NCBI GenBank assembly: GCA_020160875.1
Contig: JAIUPE010000009.1
Span: forward strand, 1-54,545
Reading direction: 5' to 3'
Source of the DNA: Pseudomonadota bacterium
GTDB lineage: Bacteria; Pseudomonadota; Alphaproteobacteria; Rhodospirillales; Rhodospirillaceae
DNA length: 54,545 nucleotides
The number at the start of each line of letters is the position of its first letter. Within the stretch, counting starts at the first letter, position 1. Positions 1-11,642 of the stretch are shown here, piece by piece. The notes beneath the pieces were generated by a model. That model was not told where the DNA came from and did not search any database. It saw nothing but the letters and a program-made list of their open reading frames with translations. Both the position numbers and the translations under genes were made by a program.

Positions 1-1197
1 ATGATGCCGGGCATGATCAACCTCGACTTCGCCGACGTCCGGACGGTCATGAAGGAAATGGGCCGCGCGATGATGGGCACGGGCGAAGCTTCCGGCGAAC
101 GCCGGGCGCTCGACGCCGCCGAAGCCGCCATCGCCAACCCGTTGCTCGAAGATACGTCGATGAAGGGCGCCAAGGGCGTTCTCATCAACATCACGGGCGG
201 CTCCGACATCACCCTGTTCGAAGTCGACGAAGCGGCCAACCGTATCCGTGACGAAGTCGAAGGCGATGCCCACATCATCTTCGGTTCGTGCTTCAACGAA
301 AGCATGGAAGGCAAGATCCGCGTGTCGGTGGTCGCTACCGGCATTGAATCGGCCGCGGGCGTGCAGCCCCGTCCGATGTCGCAGCGTACCGAAACCCGCG
401 CGGTCGGCCGCCGCATGCCCGAGGCCCGCACCTCGGCGGCTCCGGCGACCCCGGCGCCAACGATGCGGGCTCCGGTTGCGCCGATGGCTGCCGCTCCGGC
501 CGCTGCTCCGGCGGCTCCCGCCGCTCCGGCTTCCGCGCCGACGCTCGCCGCTTCGCTTGCGCCGGTGCAGACCTCGTTTGCCGGCTTCGGCGGTCCGACC
601 CTGGCTCCGGCCACAGGCACCGCCGACCTGCAGGCCGAAGAACAGGCTCTGATGGATATGGCCGCCGCCGTGCGGGCTGAACTCCAGGCCGCCGCTCCGG
701 CCCCGGAAGTCATGCCCGAGCCGGTGACGGCTGCGCCGGTTGCGCCGGCAGCTCCGGCCCCGATCGCGGCGCAGGCCGCGGCGGTGGCGGAAGCGGTCGC
801 CCGTGCTCCGGCCGCGGCCGCCCCGCGTATGAACATCGCCCCGCGCGATGTCTTCATCCCGAAGGCCGCCGTGGAACCGCGCATGGACTTCCGCATGGAT
901 AACGAGCGCGCGGAAATCGTCGCGGGCACTGCACCGGCCCCCGCGCCGGTGGAAGCCGCGCCCGCTCCGGCCCCGGCGCCCGCCGCCGCGAAGCCGGCGG
1001 AAGGCCGCGTCAGCCTGTTCGGCCGCTATCGCAGCCTGACCGCGCGTCCGAAAGTCGAGGAAGTGAAGGCTCCGGAGCCGCAAGCCAAGGCCCCGGCCGG
1101 TCTTAACATCTCGGTCGGCCCGATGGACCGTCCGGTTTCGTCCCACGACGAGGATGAGCTGGAGATCCCGGCCTTCCTGCGCCGCCAGGCGAATTAA
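1..1197 (+). CDS. ftsZ: Cell division GTPase FtsZ (3' part; 5' end outside window)
   Basis: FtsZ polymerises into the cytoplasmic Z-ring that recruits the division machinery. The window opens inside the gene, so the N-terminal GTP-binding domain with its tubulin signature is missing. What is visible is the C-terminal globular domain (about residues 1-117 of the fragment, including [19 protein letters not shown] and [15 protein letters not shown]). A low-complexity Ala/Pro-rich linker of about 260 residues follows. The gene ends with the conserved C-terminal peptide EIPAFLRRQ, which binds FtsA, ZipA-like or MinC partners in the family. Alphaproteobacterial FtsZ often has a long linker, but this one is at the long end. 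The ATG at base 1 is an internal methionine, not a start. A strong terminator follows directly. Confidence 0.97.
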   Translation: MMPGMINLDFADVRTVMKEMGRAMMGTGEASGERRALDAAEAAIANPLLEDTSMKGAKGVLINITGGSDITLFEVDEAANRIRDEVEGDAHIIFGSCFNESMEGKIRVSVVATGIESAAGVQPRPMSQRTETRAVGRRMPEARTSAAPATPAPTMRAPVAPMAAAPAAAPAAPAAPASAPTLAASLAPVQTSFAGFGGPTLAPATGTADLQAEEQALMDMAAAVRAELQAAAPAPEVMPEPVTAAPVAPAAPAPIAAQAAAVAEAVARAPAAAAPRMNIAPRDVFIPKAAVEPRMDFRMDNERAEIVAGTAPAPAPVEAAPAPAPAPAAAKPAEGRVSLFGRYRSLTARPKVEEVKAPEPQAKAPAGLNISVGPMDRPVSSHDEDELEIPAFLRRQAN

Positions 1198-1229
1198 GAC
1201 TTATATATAAAGCCTACCATTTGTCGGGG

Positions 1230-1263
1230 GGCCCGCATCTTGCGATGCGGGCCTTTCGCTTTT
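1230..1263 (+). terminator. Rho-independent terminator after ftsZ
   Basis: There is a perfect 10-bp stem, GGCCCGCATC at 1230-1239 and GATGCGGGCC at 1244-1253, around a TTGC loop. The T-rich run TTTCGCTTTT follows. It lies 33 bp after the ftsZ stop and separates ftsZ from the enoyl-CoA hydratase. Confidence 0.9.
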
Positions 1264-1297
1264 AAGAGTCCTGCATCTCAATATTTGGAGGGCGGAC

Positions 1298-2077
1298 ATG
1301 GCGACTTACGAAAATATCCTGGTCGAAACGCGTGGTGGGGTGGGCCTGATCACCCTCAATCGCCCCAAGGCGCTGAACGCCCTCAACTCCGATCTTATGC
1401 GCGAGCTGGCAGCCGCCATCGACGGCTTCGAAGCCGATCGTAACGTCCTGTGCATGGTGCTGACGGGCAGCGAGAAGGCCTTCGCCGCCGGCGCCGACAT
1501 CAAGGAAATGGCCGTGCGCGACTTCCCCGATACCTACACCACCGACTACATGTCCGGCCTGTGGGAGCGCGCCTCGACCTGCCGCAAGCCGATCATCGCG
1601 GCTGTAGCCGGTTACGCCCTCGGCGGCGGATGCGAGCTGGCCATGCAGTGCGACTTCATCATCGCGGCCGACAACGCCAAGTTCGGCCAGCCGGAAGTCA
1701 ATCTCGGCACCATCCCGGGAATCGGAGGCAGCCAGCGCCTGACTCGTGCGGTCGGCAAATCAAAAGCGATGGATATGATTTTGACAGCCCGCAACATGGA
1801 CGCCGCGGAAGCCGAACGCGCCGGCCTGGTCGCCCGGGTCGTCCCGCTGGCCAGCCTGATGGACGAGACCCTGAAGGCGGCGGAGAAAATCGCGAGCCTA
1901 TCGCTGCCGGCCATCCTGATGGCCAAGGAAGCCGTGAATCGGTCCTTTGAGGTGACCTTGGCCGAGGGGGTCCGGTTCGAGCGCCGCCTGTTCCATTCGA
2001 CCTTTGGCGTGGCGGACCGGAAAGAAGGCATGACCGCTTTCGCGGAAAAGCGGAAACCCAACTTTATTCACAAGTAA
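1298..2077 (+). CDS. Enoyl-CoA hydratase (crotonase family)
   Basis: This 259-residue protein is the usual length for a soluble short-chain enoyl-CoA hydratase, which adds water across trans-2-enoyl-CoA in beta-oxidation or related acyl-CoA pathways. The crotonase signature is intact: [10 protein letters not shown] near residues 62-71 supplies the oxyanion-hole region. Both catalytic glutamates of true hydratases are present, E113 in GGGCELA and E133 in [11 protein letters not shown], so hydratase rather than isomerase or decarboxylase activity is expected. The start ATG is preceded by GGAGGG about 6 nt upstream. It is a stand-alone unit after the ftsZ terminator, and no other fatty-acid gene is adjacent. 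Confidence 0.93.
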   Translation: MATYENILVETRGGVGLITLNRPKALNALNSDLMRELAAAIDGFEADRNVLCMVLTGSEKAFAAGADIKEMAVRDFPDTYTTDYMSGLWERASTCRKPIIAAVAGYALGGGCELAMQCDFIIAADNAKFGQPEVNLGTIPGIGGSQRLTRAVGKSKAMDMILTARNMDAAEAERAGLVARVVPLASLMDETLKAAEKIASLSLPAILMAKEAVNRSFEVTLAEGVRFERRLFHSTFGVADRKEGMTAFAEKRKPNFIHK

Positions 2078-2234
2078 CGCCGCCTCCCTTTGCTAGCGGA
2101 ATCAGCCGGTTTCCCCCCGGCGGCTTCGCAGGCAGTGGTTGTGGTTGCGTGTGCAAAGCAATATGGAAAGTCGGTCTGGTCTAAAAATTCCGGCCAAAAT
2201 GTTGTCTTTCCTTCCTTTTTTTGCTTGTAAAACC

Positions 2235-2260
2235 GGAACAAACCGCAGAAATATCGGTTC
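2235..2260 (+). promoter_or_regulatory. Possible ECF-type promoter upstream of lpxC
   Basis: GGAAC at 2235-2239 is followed 15 nt later by CGGTT at 2255-2259. This resembles the GGAAC...CGTT pattern of the alphaproteobacterial general-stress sigma factor EcfG. The match is imperfect and the site is about 95 bp before the lpxC ATG. The 275-bp gap also holds a T-rich pyrimidine run near 2206-2221. Confidence 0.25.
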
Positions 2261-2352
2261 TAGGTGAGGTCTCGGGGGTTTGCTACCGAACCATGGCGTT
2301 GGCCACGGGCGGAGATGTGCTTGTGGCGACGCTTAAGAACAATCGGTGATGT

Positions 2353-3387
2353 ATGACCTTTGACTCGAGTGCCTTGGACGCCGGCGGCGTCCCCTTGACG
2401 ACATCTACTTCCTACGACGACCGCAAACCGGTCTTTCAAAAGACTCTCAAAACCTCCATCGGCTGCACCGGCATCGGCCTGCACACGGGTGTGCGCGTTG
2501 CGATGAAGCTGCACCCGGCTCCGCCGAACACCGGGATCGTTTTCCGTCGTGTCGACCTGGTCGGCGGCGGCGCGACGATCAAGGCCAGCTGGGCCCAGGT
2601 GGTCGACAGCCGCATGTGCACCGTGCTGGCGGACGAAAACGGAATTAGTGTCGCGACCGTCGAACACCTTATGTCGGCCCTGTACGGCCTCGAGGTCGAT
2701 AACGTGGTCGTGGAACTCAACGGGCCGGAAGTGCCCGCCATGGATGGCAGCGCGGCCCCCTTCATTTTCCTCATGGAATGCGCCGGCATCGTCGAACAAG
2801 ACGTGCGCCGCCAGGCCCTGCGCATCCTGAAACAACATTCCTACGTCAGCGGCGACAAGATGGTCGCTCTGGGCCCGTGGCACGACGGCCTGCGCGTCGA
2901 TTTCCACATCGACTTCCGCGCCCCGGCCATCGGCCGCCAGAGCTGCTCCTTCGTCGTCGGCACGGACACGTTCAAAGAAGAACTCAGCCGCGCGCGCACC
3001 TTTGGCCTCCTGTCGGACGTCACGGCCCTGCGTGAGGCGGGCTTGGCGCGCGGCGGCAGCCTGTCCAACGCGATTGTGGTGGACGGCAACCGTATCCTGA
3101 ATGAAGACGGCCTGCGTCATGACGACGAGTTTGTCCGCCACAAGGCGCTCGACGCCGTGGGCGACCTCTACCTGACCGGCTACCCCATCATCGGCCATTT
3201 CATCGGCCGTTGCTCCAGCCATGCCGATACGGCGCGCCTGATGCATCAGGTGTATGCCGATCCGACGTGCTGGGAGATGGTGGACATGTGGCACCGCCCG
3301 CCCGCAGATACCGCGTCCTGGCTGAATAAGGCCGGGATTGCCGCGCGTGCGGCGACCCCGGAACGCCGTTCCGCCATCGTCGGCTAG
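2353..3387 (+). CDS. lpxC: UDP-3-O-acyl-N-acetylglucosamine deacetylase
   Basis: LpxC catalyses the committed, zinc-dependent step of lipid A synthesis, removing acetate from UDP-3-O-acyl-GlcNAc in the cytoplasm. The 344-residue product carries the family motifs: GIGLHTG near residue 41, the zinc ligand H105 next to E104 in TVEHLMSAL, and the second ligand pair H263/D267 in RHKALDAVGD. H282 in IIGHFIG is a likely catalytic histidine. The N-terminus is about 25 residues longer than E. coli LpxC. No strong Shine-Dalgarno marks the chosen ATG, and a TTG at 2395 is an alternative start. The gene heads the lpxC-bamD-recN-ligA series common in Alphaproteobacteria. Confidence 0.96.
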   Translation: MTFDSSALDAGGVPLTTSTSYDDRKPVFQKTLKTSIGCTGIGLHTGVRVAMKLHPAPPNTGIVFRRVDLVGGGATIKASWAQVVDSRMCTVLADENGISVATVEHLMSALYGLEVDNVVVELNGPEVPAMDGSAAPFIFLMECAGIVEQDVRRQALRILKQHSYVSGDKMVALGPWHDGLRVDFHIDFRAPAIGRQSCSFVVGTDTFKEELSRARTFGLLSDVTALREAGLARGGSLSNAIVVDGNRILNEDGLRHDDEFVRHKALDAVGDLYLTGYPIIGHFIGRCSSHADTARLMHQVYADPTCWEMVDMWHRPPADTASWLNKAGIAARAATPERRSAIVG

Positions 3388-3419
3388 GACTGGATTTAAT
3401 CTTTTCAGGCACTTATAGC

Positions 3420-3455
3420 GAGGGCCGCAGCGTGACACGCTGCGGCCCTCTGCTT
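3420..3455 (+). terminator. Strong hairpin terminator after lpxC
   Basis: A perfect 13-bp stem pairs 3420-3432 with 3438-3450 around the loop TGACA, and TGCTT follows. It lies 33 bp after the lpxC stop, so bamD probably has its own promoter. The T-tract is short. Confidence 0.75.
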
Positions 3456-3520
3456 ATACTGCGGCCCAATCCGCGGCCCTTTTGGACCGCCCTCTCCCTT
3501 GCGTGGAGCTCTATAGGTCT

Positions 3521-4324
3521 ATGCTGAAGTTACAGCGCGTTATTGCTGCGTCCGTTCTGATCCTGACTGGCGCCCTTCTGTCCGCCTGCAGCGACAAGGA
3601 ACTCGCGTACCGTGAACAGTCGGTCTACGAGATTTATAGTCAGGCCGTGGTGCACCTCGAGAACGGCCGCTATGAGCAGGCCGCGCAGTTCTTCGACGAA
3701 GTCGAACGTCAGCATCCGTACTCGGTGTGGGCGACGAAGGCCAAACTGATGTCGGCCTACAGCTACTATCATGACGGTAAGTACGATGAGTCCGTGACGC
3801 GCCTCGACCGCTTCATTCAAGTGCATCCCGGTAACCGCGACATCGCCTACGCCTATTACCTGAAGTCGCTGAACTACTACGAACAGATCGCCGACGTGCG
3901 CCGCGATCAGGAATACACCGTCAAAGCCCTGGATGCGCTGCAAGACGTGGTGACGCGTTTTCCCGCGACGCCCTATGGCCGCGATGCCCGCCTGAAGCTG
4001 GACCTCACCCGCGATCATTTGGCCGGCAAAGAAATGATGATCGGCCGTTTCTACTTGAACAACCGCTACTTCTTCGCCGCCATCAACCGCTTCAAGAACG
4101 TGGTGAACAACTACAGCACCACCTCGCATGTGCCTGAAGCGCTGTTTCGCCTGACGGAAGCCTTCACGGCCCTCGGTCTCAAGGAAGAAGCGCAGAAGAG
4201 CGCCGCCGTGCTCGGCTACAACTTCCCGCAGGATCAATGGTACAGCGACGCCTACGCGCTCATGGGCGGCAACGCGACCGTGATCGTGCGCGATCAGCCC
4301 GCACCGCCGCCGGCGCAGCAGTAA
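3521..4324 (+). CDS. bamD: Outer-membrane protein assembly factor BamD
   Basis: BamD is the essential lipoprotein of the BAM complex that inserts beta-barrel proteins into the outer membrane. The 267-residue product starts with a lipoprotein signal peptide whose lipobox LLSAC places the lipidated cysteine at C23. TPR-like helical repeats follow, for example around YEQAAQFFDEVERQHPYS and YDESVTRLDRFIQVHPGN, ending with a short Pro/Ala/Gln tail. The ATG at 3521 was chosen because the signal peptide begins there; a TTG 39 bp upstream would add a non-signal extension. It sits between lpxC and recN, a conserved placement in this class. Confidence 0.94.
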   Translation: MLKLQRVIAASVLILTGALLSACSDKELAYREQSVYEIYSQAVVHLENGRYEQAAQFFDEVERQHPYSVWATKAKLMSAYSYYHDGKYDESVTRLDRFIQVHPGNRDIAYAYYLKSLNYYEQIADVRRDQEYTVKALDALQDVVTRFPATPYGRDARLKLDLTRDHLAGKEMMIGRFYLNNRYFFAAINRFKNVVNNYSTTSHVPEALFRLTEAFTALGLKEEAQKSAAVLGYNFPQDQWYSDAYALMGGNATVIVRDQPAPPPAQQ

Positions 4325-4354
4325 GTCGCCGTATAAGCGGGGGCATGGGGTGGC

Positions 4355-8127
<3,773 letters not shown>

Positions 8128-8180
8128 ACCAAGCCCCCGAGGCAGGCTGGAGGATCGGCAAAACACACCGAGGAGCAGTC

Positions 8181-8735
8181 ATGGCCGCGAAAAAGAAAGC
8201 CGTAAAGAAGCGCTCTTCCCCTCAACCCGCCGCGCGCCAAGCGCGCGCGCGAAAGGTGAAATCCAAGAAGGCTGGCCCGATCCCGAAGGGGATGCACAGT
8301 CTCACGCCGATGCTCACCTTCAAAAGTGCGGGCGCCGCGCTCGCCTTCTACAAGGAGGCGTTTGGGGCGAAGGAGCTCTACCGCCTGACAGAACCCAGTG
8401 GCAAGATCGGTCATGCCGAGATGATGATCGGCAATTCGCTCATCATGCTGGCAGAGGAATATCCCGATATGGCGCTGTTTGCCGCCGACCACTACGGCGG
8501 CATTCCGATGCGCGTCCACATCGCTGTGAAGGATGTGGACCGGACCTTTCAACGTGCCGTTCAGGCCGGCGCCCAAGCCACGCGCCCTGTCGAAGATCAG
8601 TTCTACGGCTGGCGCAGCGGGAGCATCAAGGATCCCTTCGGCTACCACTGGATCATCAGTACGCGGATCGAGCGCCTGTCACCGAAGCAAATGCAGAAGC
8701 GTTGGCAGAAGCTGTTCGCGCTGCCGTCCGCTTAG
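8181..8735 (+). CDS. VOC (PhnB/glyoxalase-like) protein with basic N-terminal tail
   Basis: Residues from about 36 onward form a VOC fold of the PhnB-like type (LTPMLTFKSAGAALAFYKEAF, then KIGHAEMMIGNSLIML and RVHIAVKDVDRTFQRAV). The substrate is unknown; such proteins include metal-dependent dioxygenases, isomerases and catalytically inert binders. The first 35 residues are unusual, a Lys/Arg/Ala/Pro tail (AAKKKAVKKRS ... KVKSKKAG) resembling histone H1-like DNA-binding tails rather than a signal peptide. GAGGAG lies 5 to 6 nt before the ATG. The stop overlaps the stop of the convergent SDR gene. Confidence 0.8.
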   Translation: MAAKKKAVKKRSSPQPAARQARARKVKSKKAGPIPKGMHSLTPMLTFKSAGAALAFYKEAFGAKELYRLTEPSGKIGHAEMMIGNSLIMLAEEYPDMALFAADHYGGIPMRVHIAVKDVDRTFQRAVQAGAQATRPVEDQFYGWRSGSIKDPFGYHWIISTRIERLSPKQMQKRWQKLFALPSA

Positions 8736-9631
8736 AGGTAGGCTTTCGTCAGCTCTTCCGAGACGGCCCACAGCCGCTCGGCCATCGCATCGTCGGTCAT
8801 ATGCGGTCCCGTGACCGACTCACTGTTGTCGGCGAAATATTTGCCGGTGACGCCGCGCACCTCGGGATGCGCGGCGAGATAGCACATGGTCGAGGCGCCG
8901 GTGGGGATGTCTTTCATCTGACGCTTGGCGATGGTGTGCACCAGCAGGCGCAGCGGTAGCGGAAGATTATGGAAGATGTTGGTGTAGACACGGCCCGGGT
9001 GGAGTGAGTTCGCGGTCGTGCCCGTCGATGCAAGGCGCCGCGCGAGGCTGCGCGTAAACAGGTGATTGGCGAGCTTCGTCTGACCGTACTGCTTCATGAA
9101 AAAATAGCCGCGTTCGGCCGAAAGGTTGTCGAACTCGATCCCCGTCTTGGGCGCGCGTTTATGCGCGTTCGAACTGACAATCACGATGCGCCCGCCGGGT
9201 GTAACGCGCGGGGCAAGCCTGTTCACCAGCACGAACGTCGCAAGATGATTCACAACGAAAGTCTTTTCGATGCCGCCGATGGTTTCGCGGCTCCATTTGC
9301 CGACCACGCCAGCGTTGGCGACGAGGACATCGAGCGGCGCGCCAAGAGCGCGAATTTCGTCGGTGAATTTGACGACGTCCTCCAACCGTTCCTGATCGCA
9401 ACCGAACGGTTGAAGAAGATCGTTACGAACGCCAGAAAGTGCCGCGATGGCGGCGGCCGCCTTTTCGCGCGTCCGTCCCACAGCAAGAACCCGTGCGCCT
9501 CGCAAGGCCAGCACACGCATGGTTTCGAGCCCGATGCCGGCCGTGACGCCGGTGACCAGAGCGGTCTTACCGCTAAGGTCGATCCCGGACGTCACTTGCT
9601 CGGCGGTCGCGGATGCGTCGAACGTCGCCAT
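8732..9631 (-). CDS. SDR-family oxidoreductase (retinol dehydrogenase/WWOX-like)
   Basis: This 299-residue short-chain dehydrogenase/reductase reduces or oxidises carbonyl/alcohol groups with NAD(P)H. The cofactor motif TGVTAGIG lies near residue 27, NAG near residue 106, and the catalytic Tyr/Lys pair sits in YGQTKLANH after a serine in IVIVSSNAH. Sequence character is closest to the retinol dehydrogenase/WW-domain oxidoreductase type of classical SDRs, but the substrate cannot be inferred. The pirin gene lies 19 bp upstream on the same strand, so the two may be co-transcribed. Confidence 0.85.
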   Translation of the reverse strand: MATFDASATAEQVTSGIDLSGKTALVTGVTAGIGLETMRVLALRGARVLAVGRTREKAAAAIAALSGVRNDLLQPFGCDQERLEDVVKFTDEIRALGAPLDVLVANAGVVGKWSRETIGGIEKTFVVNHLATFVLVNRLAPRVTPGGRIVIVSSNAHKRAPKTGIEFDNLSAERGYFFMKQYGQTKLANHLFTRSLARRLASTGTTANSLHPGRVYTNIFHNLPLPLRLLVHTIAKRQMKDIPTGASTMCYLAAHPEVRGVTGKYFADNSESVTGPHMTDDAMAERLWAVSEELTKAYL

Positions 9632-9650
9632 GTCCCCCCGACATCAATCG

Positions 9651-10556
9651 CTAGCCGGCCACACCTTTTGGTTCGGATGGCGCGCCGGGGCGCGCCATCT
9701 GGCCGAATTTGCCGCTGTTGAAATCCTCGATGGCCTGGATGATCTCGTCGCGCGTATTCATGACGAAGGGGCCGTGGCCGAACACGGGCTCGTCGATCGG
9801 CTCGCCCGACAGCAGCAGAACCGTGGCGTCCGTCTTGGCTTCGACCGTGACATCGGCGCCGGCACGATCGAACAGCACGAACTGCGCGGCTCCCGCCTTC
9901 GTCTCGCCGTTCACGACGACGTCCCCATTCAGCACCACCAGTGCCAAGGTCCGCCCATCATGCACCGGGAATGTCGTCGGCTTGCCCTGAGAGAGACGGA
10001 TGTCCCACACGTCCATCGGCGTCGTCGTCCGCGCGGGGCCTGTATTGCCCTGATAGTCGCCGGCGATCACCCGCAGCGAACCGCCGCCGCCAGCGAGATC
10101 CACGCGGGGAATGTCCTTATCGAGCAACGTCTGATAGCCGGGCGCGCTCATTTTGGCCTTGGCGGGCAGGTTCACCCAAAGCTGCACCATCTCCAGCGTC
10201 CCGCCGTTCATGGTGAACTCGTCGGAGTGGAACTCCTCATGGATGATGCCGGAGGCGGCCGTCATCCATTGTACATCGCCCGGACCAATGAGCCCGCCGG
10301 CACCGGTGGAATCCTTGTGCGCGACACCGCCCTGATAGACGATTGTAACCGTTTCGAAGCCGCGATGCGGATGCTCGCCGACACCGCGCCGACGCATCGT
10401 CGGCTCGAATTCGGCCGGGCCCGCATAGTCCAGAAGCAGGAACGGCGTCAGATGCTTGTTGTGGGGACCATTGTAGGAAAACAGCGAGCGCACGGGAAAA
10501 CCATCGCCGACCCAATGACCGGGTGGAGCGCTATGGACACCAAGGACCTTCTTCAT
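9651..10556 (-). CDS. Pirin family protein
   Basis: Pirins are bicupin iron proteins; bacterial members include quercetin 2,3-dioxygenases and regulators of central metabolism. The 301-residue product has the pirin N-terminal metal-binding motif EHPHRGFETVTIVYQGG and the downstream IIHEEFHS histidine/glutamate pair, then the C-terminal cupin. The ATG at 10556 was preferred over one 33 bp upstream because GGAG lies 7 nt before it. It precedes the SDR gene in a probable two-gene unit and diverges from the FkbM methyltransferase. Physiological role unknown. Confidence 0.88.
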   Translation of the reverse strand: MKKVLGVHSAPPGHWVGDGFPVRSLFSYNGPHNKHLTPFLLLDYAGPAEFEPTMRRRGVGEHPHRGFETVTIVYQGGVAHKDSTGAGGLIGPGDVQWMTAASGIIHEEFHSDEFTMNGGTLEMVQLWVNLPAKAKMSAPGYQTLLDKDIPRVDLAGGGGSLRVIAGDYQGNTGPARTTTPMDVWDIRLSQGKPTTFPVHDGRTLALVVLNGDVVVNGETKAGAAQFVLFDRAGADVTVEAKTDATVLLLSGEPIDEPVFGHGPFVMNTRDEIIQAIEDFNSGKFGQMARPGAPSEPKGVAG

Positions 10557-10757
10557 TGTCGTCTCCGTAACGCCTAGACCGGCGTTCATATGGGGGGGTT
10601 CAATTGGACCTTAGATAGGGATACGGCTGTGCCCTTGCAATTGCCACCCCTTCCCCTGTACCCCCGCACGGTTTGTGGCGGTTTGCGGGTGGGACCTTAT
10701 AATGACCGCCGCAAGGGGACTTTTATTTTCGGGAGTTTGGGAGCTTTGAGGACATCC

Positions 10758-11516
10758 ATGGACTCCATTCCGTGGACACCGCGCTTTACCTGGGAAGAGC
10801 GGTTCAAATACGACCTGATCCCGGCGCGCCTATATCTATGGCGGCTGCTGCGTAAGCATTGGCGCAAGGGCGAGCCCGAGATCCGGATTCTGCCCGAGAT
10901 CGTGCCGGCGGGCCGCATGGCCATCGACGTGGGCGCCAACAAGGGCGTCTACACCCATTTCCTGAGCCGGCTGGCGAGCCATGTGCACGCTTTCGAGCCG
11001 AACCCGAAAATGCACCGCCTGCTGACGCGCACCCTGCCGAAAAACGCGACCGCCTATACGTGCGCCCTGTCCGACCGCGACAACGAGGTCGCCGAACTCA
11101 TCGTGCCTATTTATGGGAGCGTGTTCTCGAACGTCGGCGCGTCGCTCAATCCGCTGATGAAAGGGCGAAACCACGGTACCGTTTCCGTGCCCACGCGCAC
11201 GCTCGATTCCTTCAACTTCACGAATGTGGGCTTCCTGAAGGTCGATGTCGAAGGCTTCGAAAAAACCGTGTTCAACGGCGCCGTTGAATTGATCCGCCGC
11301 GAGCGGCCCGTGATCCAAGTTGAGATGGAAGAAGGTCACACCGGTGAACCCATCGAGGCGTCGCACGCCTTCATGGCCCAGTTCGATATGGCGGGCTTCT
11401 TCGTGCGAGACGGAAAGCTGCTCCCGCTGTCAGCCTTCGATGCCGACAAGGATCACCGGCAGAAAGTGCGCAAGCCAGGCTACGTGAACAACTTCATCTT
11501 TAAACCGCGGCGATAA
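10758..11516 (+). CDS. FkbM family methyltransferase
   Basis: The 252-residue product has the SAM-binding motif AIDVGANKGVYTHFL followed by VHAFEPNP, and the FkbM signature FLKVDVEGFEKTVFNGA. FkbM-type enzymes O-methylate sugars, polyketides or other small metabolites; the substrate here is unknown. The ATG at 10758 was chosen because residues upstream of it in the frame are low quality and proline-rich, and family homology begins near WTPRFTWEERFKYDL. No glycosyltransferase or polysaccharide gene is adjacent, so the usual context clue is missing. Confidence 0.85.
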   Translation: MDSIPWTPRFTWEERFKYDLIPARLYLWRLLRKHWRKGEPEIRILPEIVPAGRMAIDVGANKGVYTHFLSRLASHVHAFEPNPKMHRLLTRTLPKNATAYTCALSDRDNEVAELIVPIYGSVFSNVGASLNPLMKGRNHGTVSVPTRTLDSFNFTNVGFLKVDVEGFEKTVFNGAVELIRRERPVIQVEMEEGHTGEPIEASHAFMAQFDMAGFFVRDGKLLPLSAFDADKDHRQKVRKPGYVNNFIFKPRR

Positions 11517-11519
11517 GAC

Positions 11520-11545
11520 TCCTTCGCCCGCTTGCGGGAGAAGGA
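11520..11545. repeat. Palindromic hairpin between convergent fkbM-like and pepP genes
   Basis: A 12-bp stem with one mismatch pairs 11520-11531 (TCCTTCGCCCGC) with 11534-11545 (GCGGGAGAAGGA). A smaller hairpin ATGCCC-GAA-GGGCAT follows near 11563-11577. There is no T-tract. The first element resembles short palindromes dispersed in many proteobacterial genomes and may act as a bidirectional transcription end. Confidence 0.5.
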
Positions 11546-11642
11546 CGGGGGCCGTCGCGTCATGCCCGAAGGGCATCAAGCTGATTATCGAAGCGGACGG
11601 CGAACAACAGAGCGAGCGCGAGTCAGACACGCACCGCGCGGA

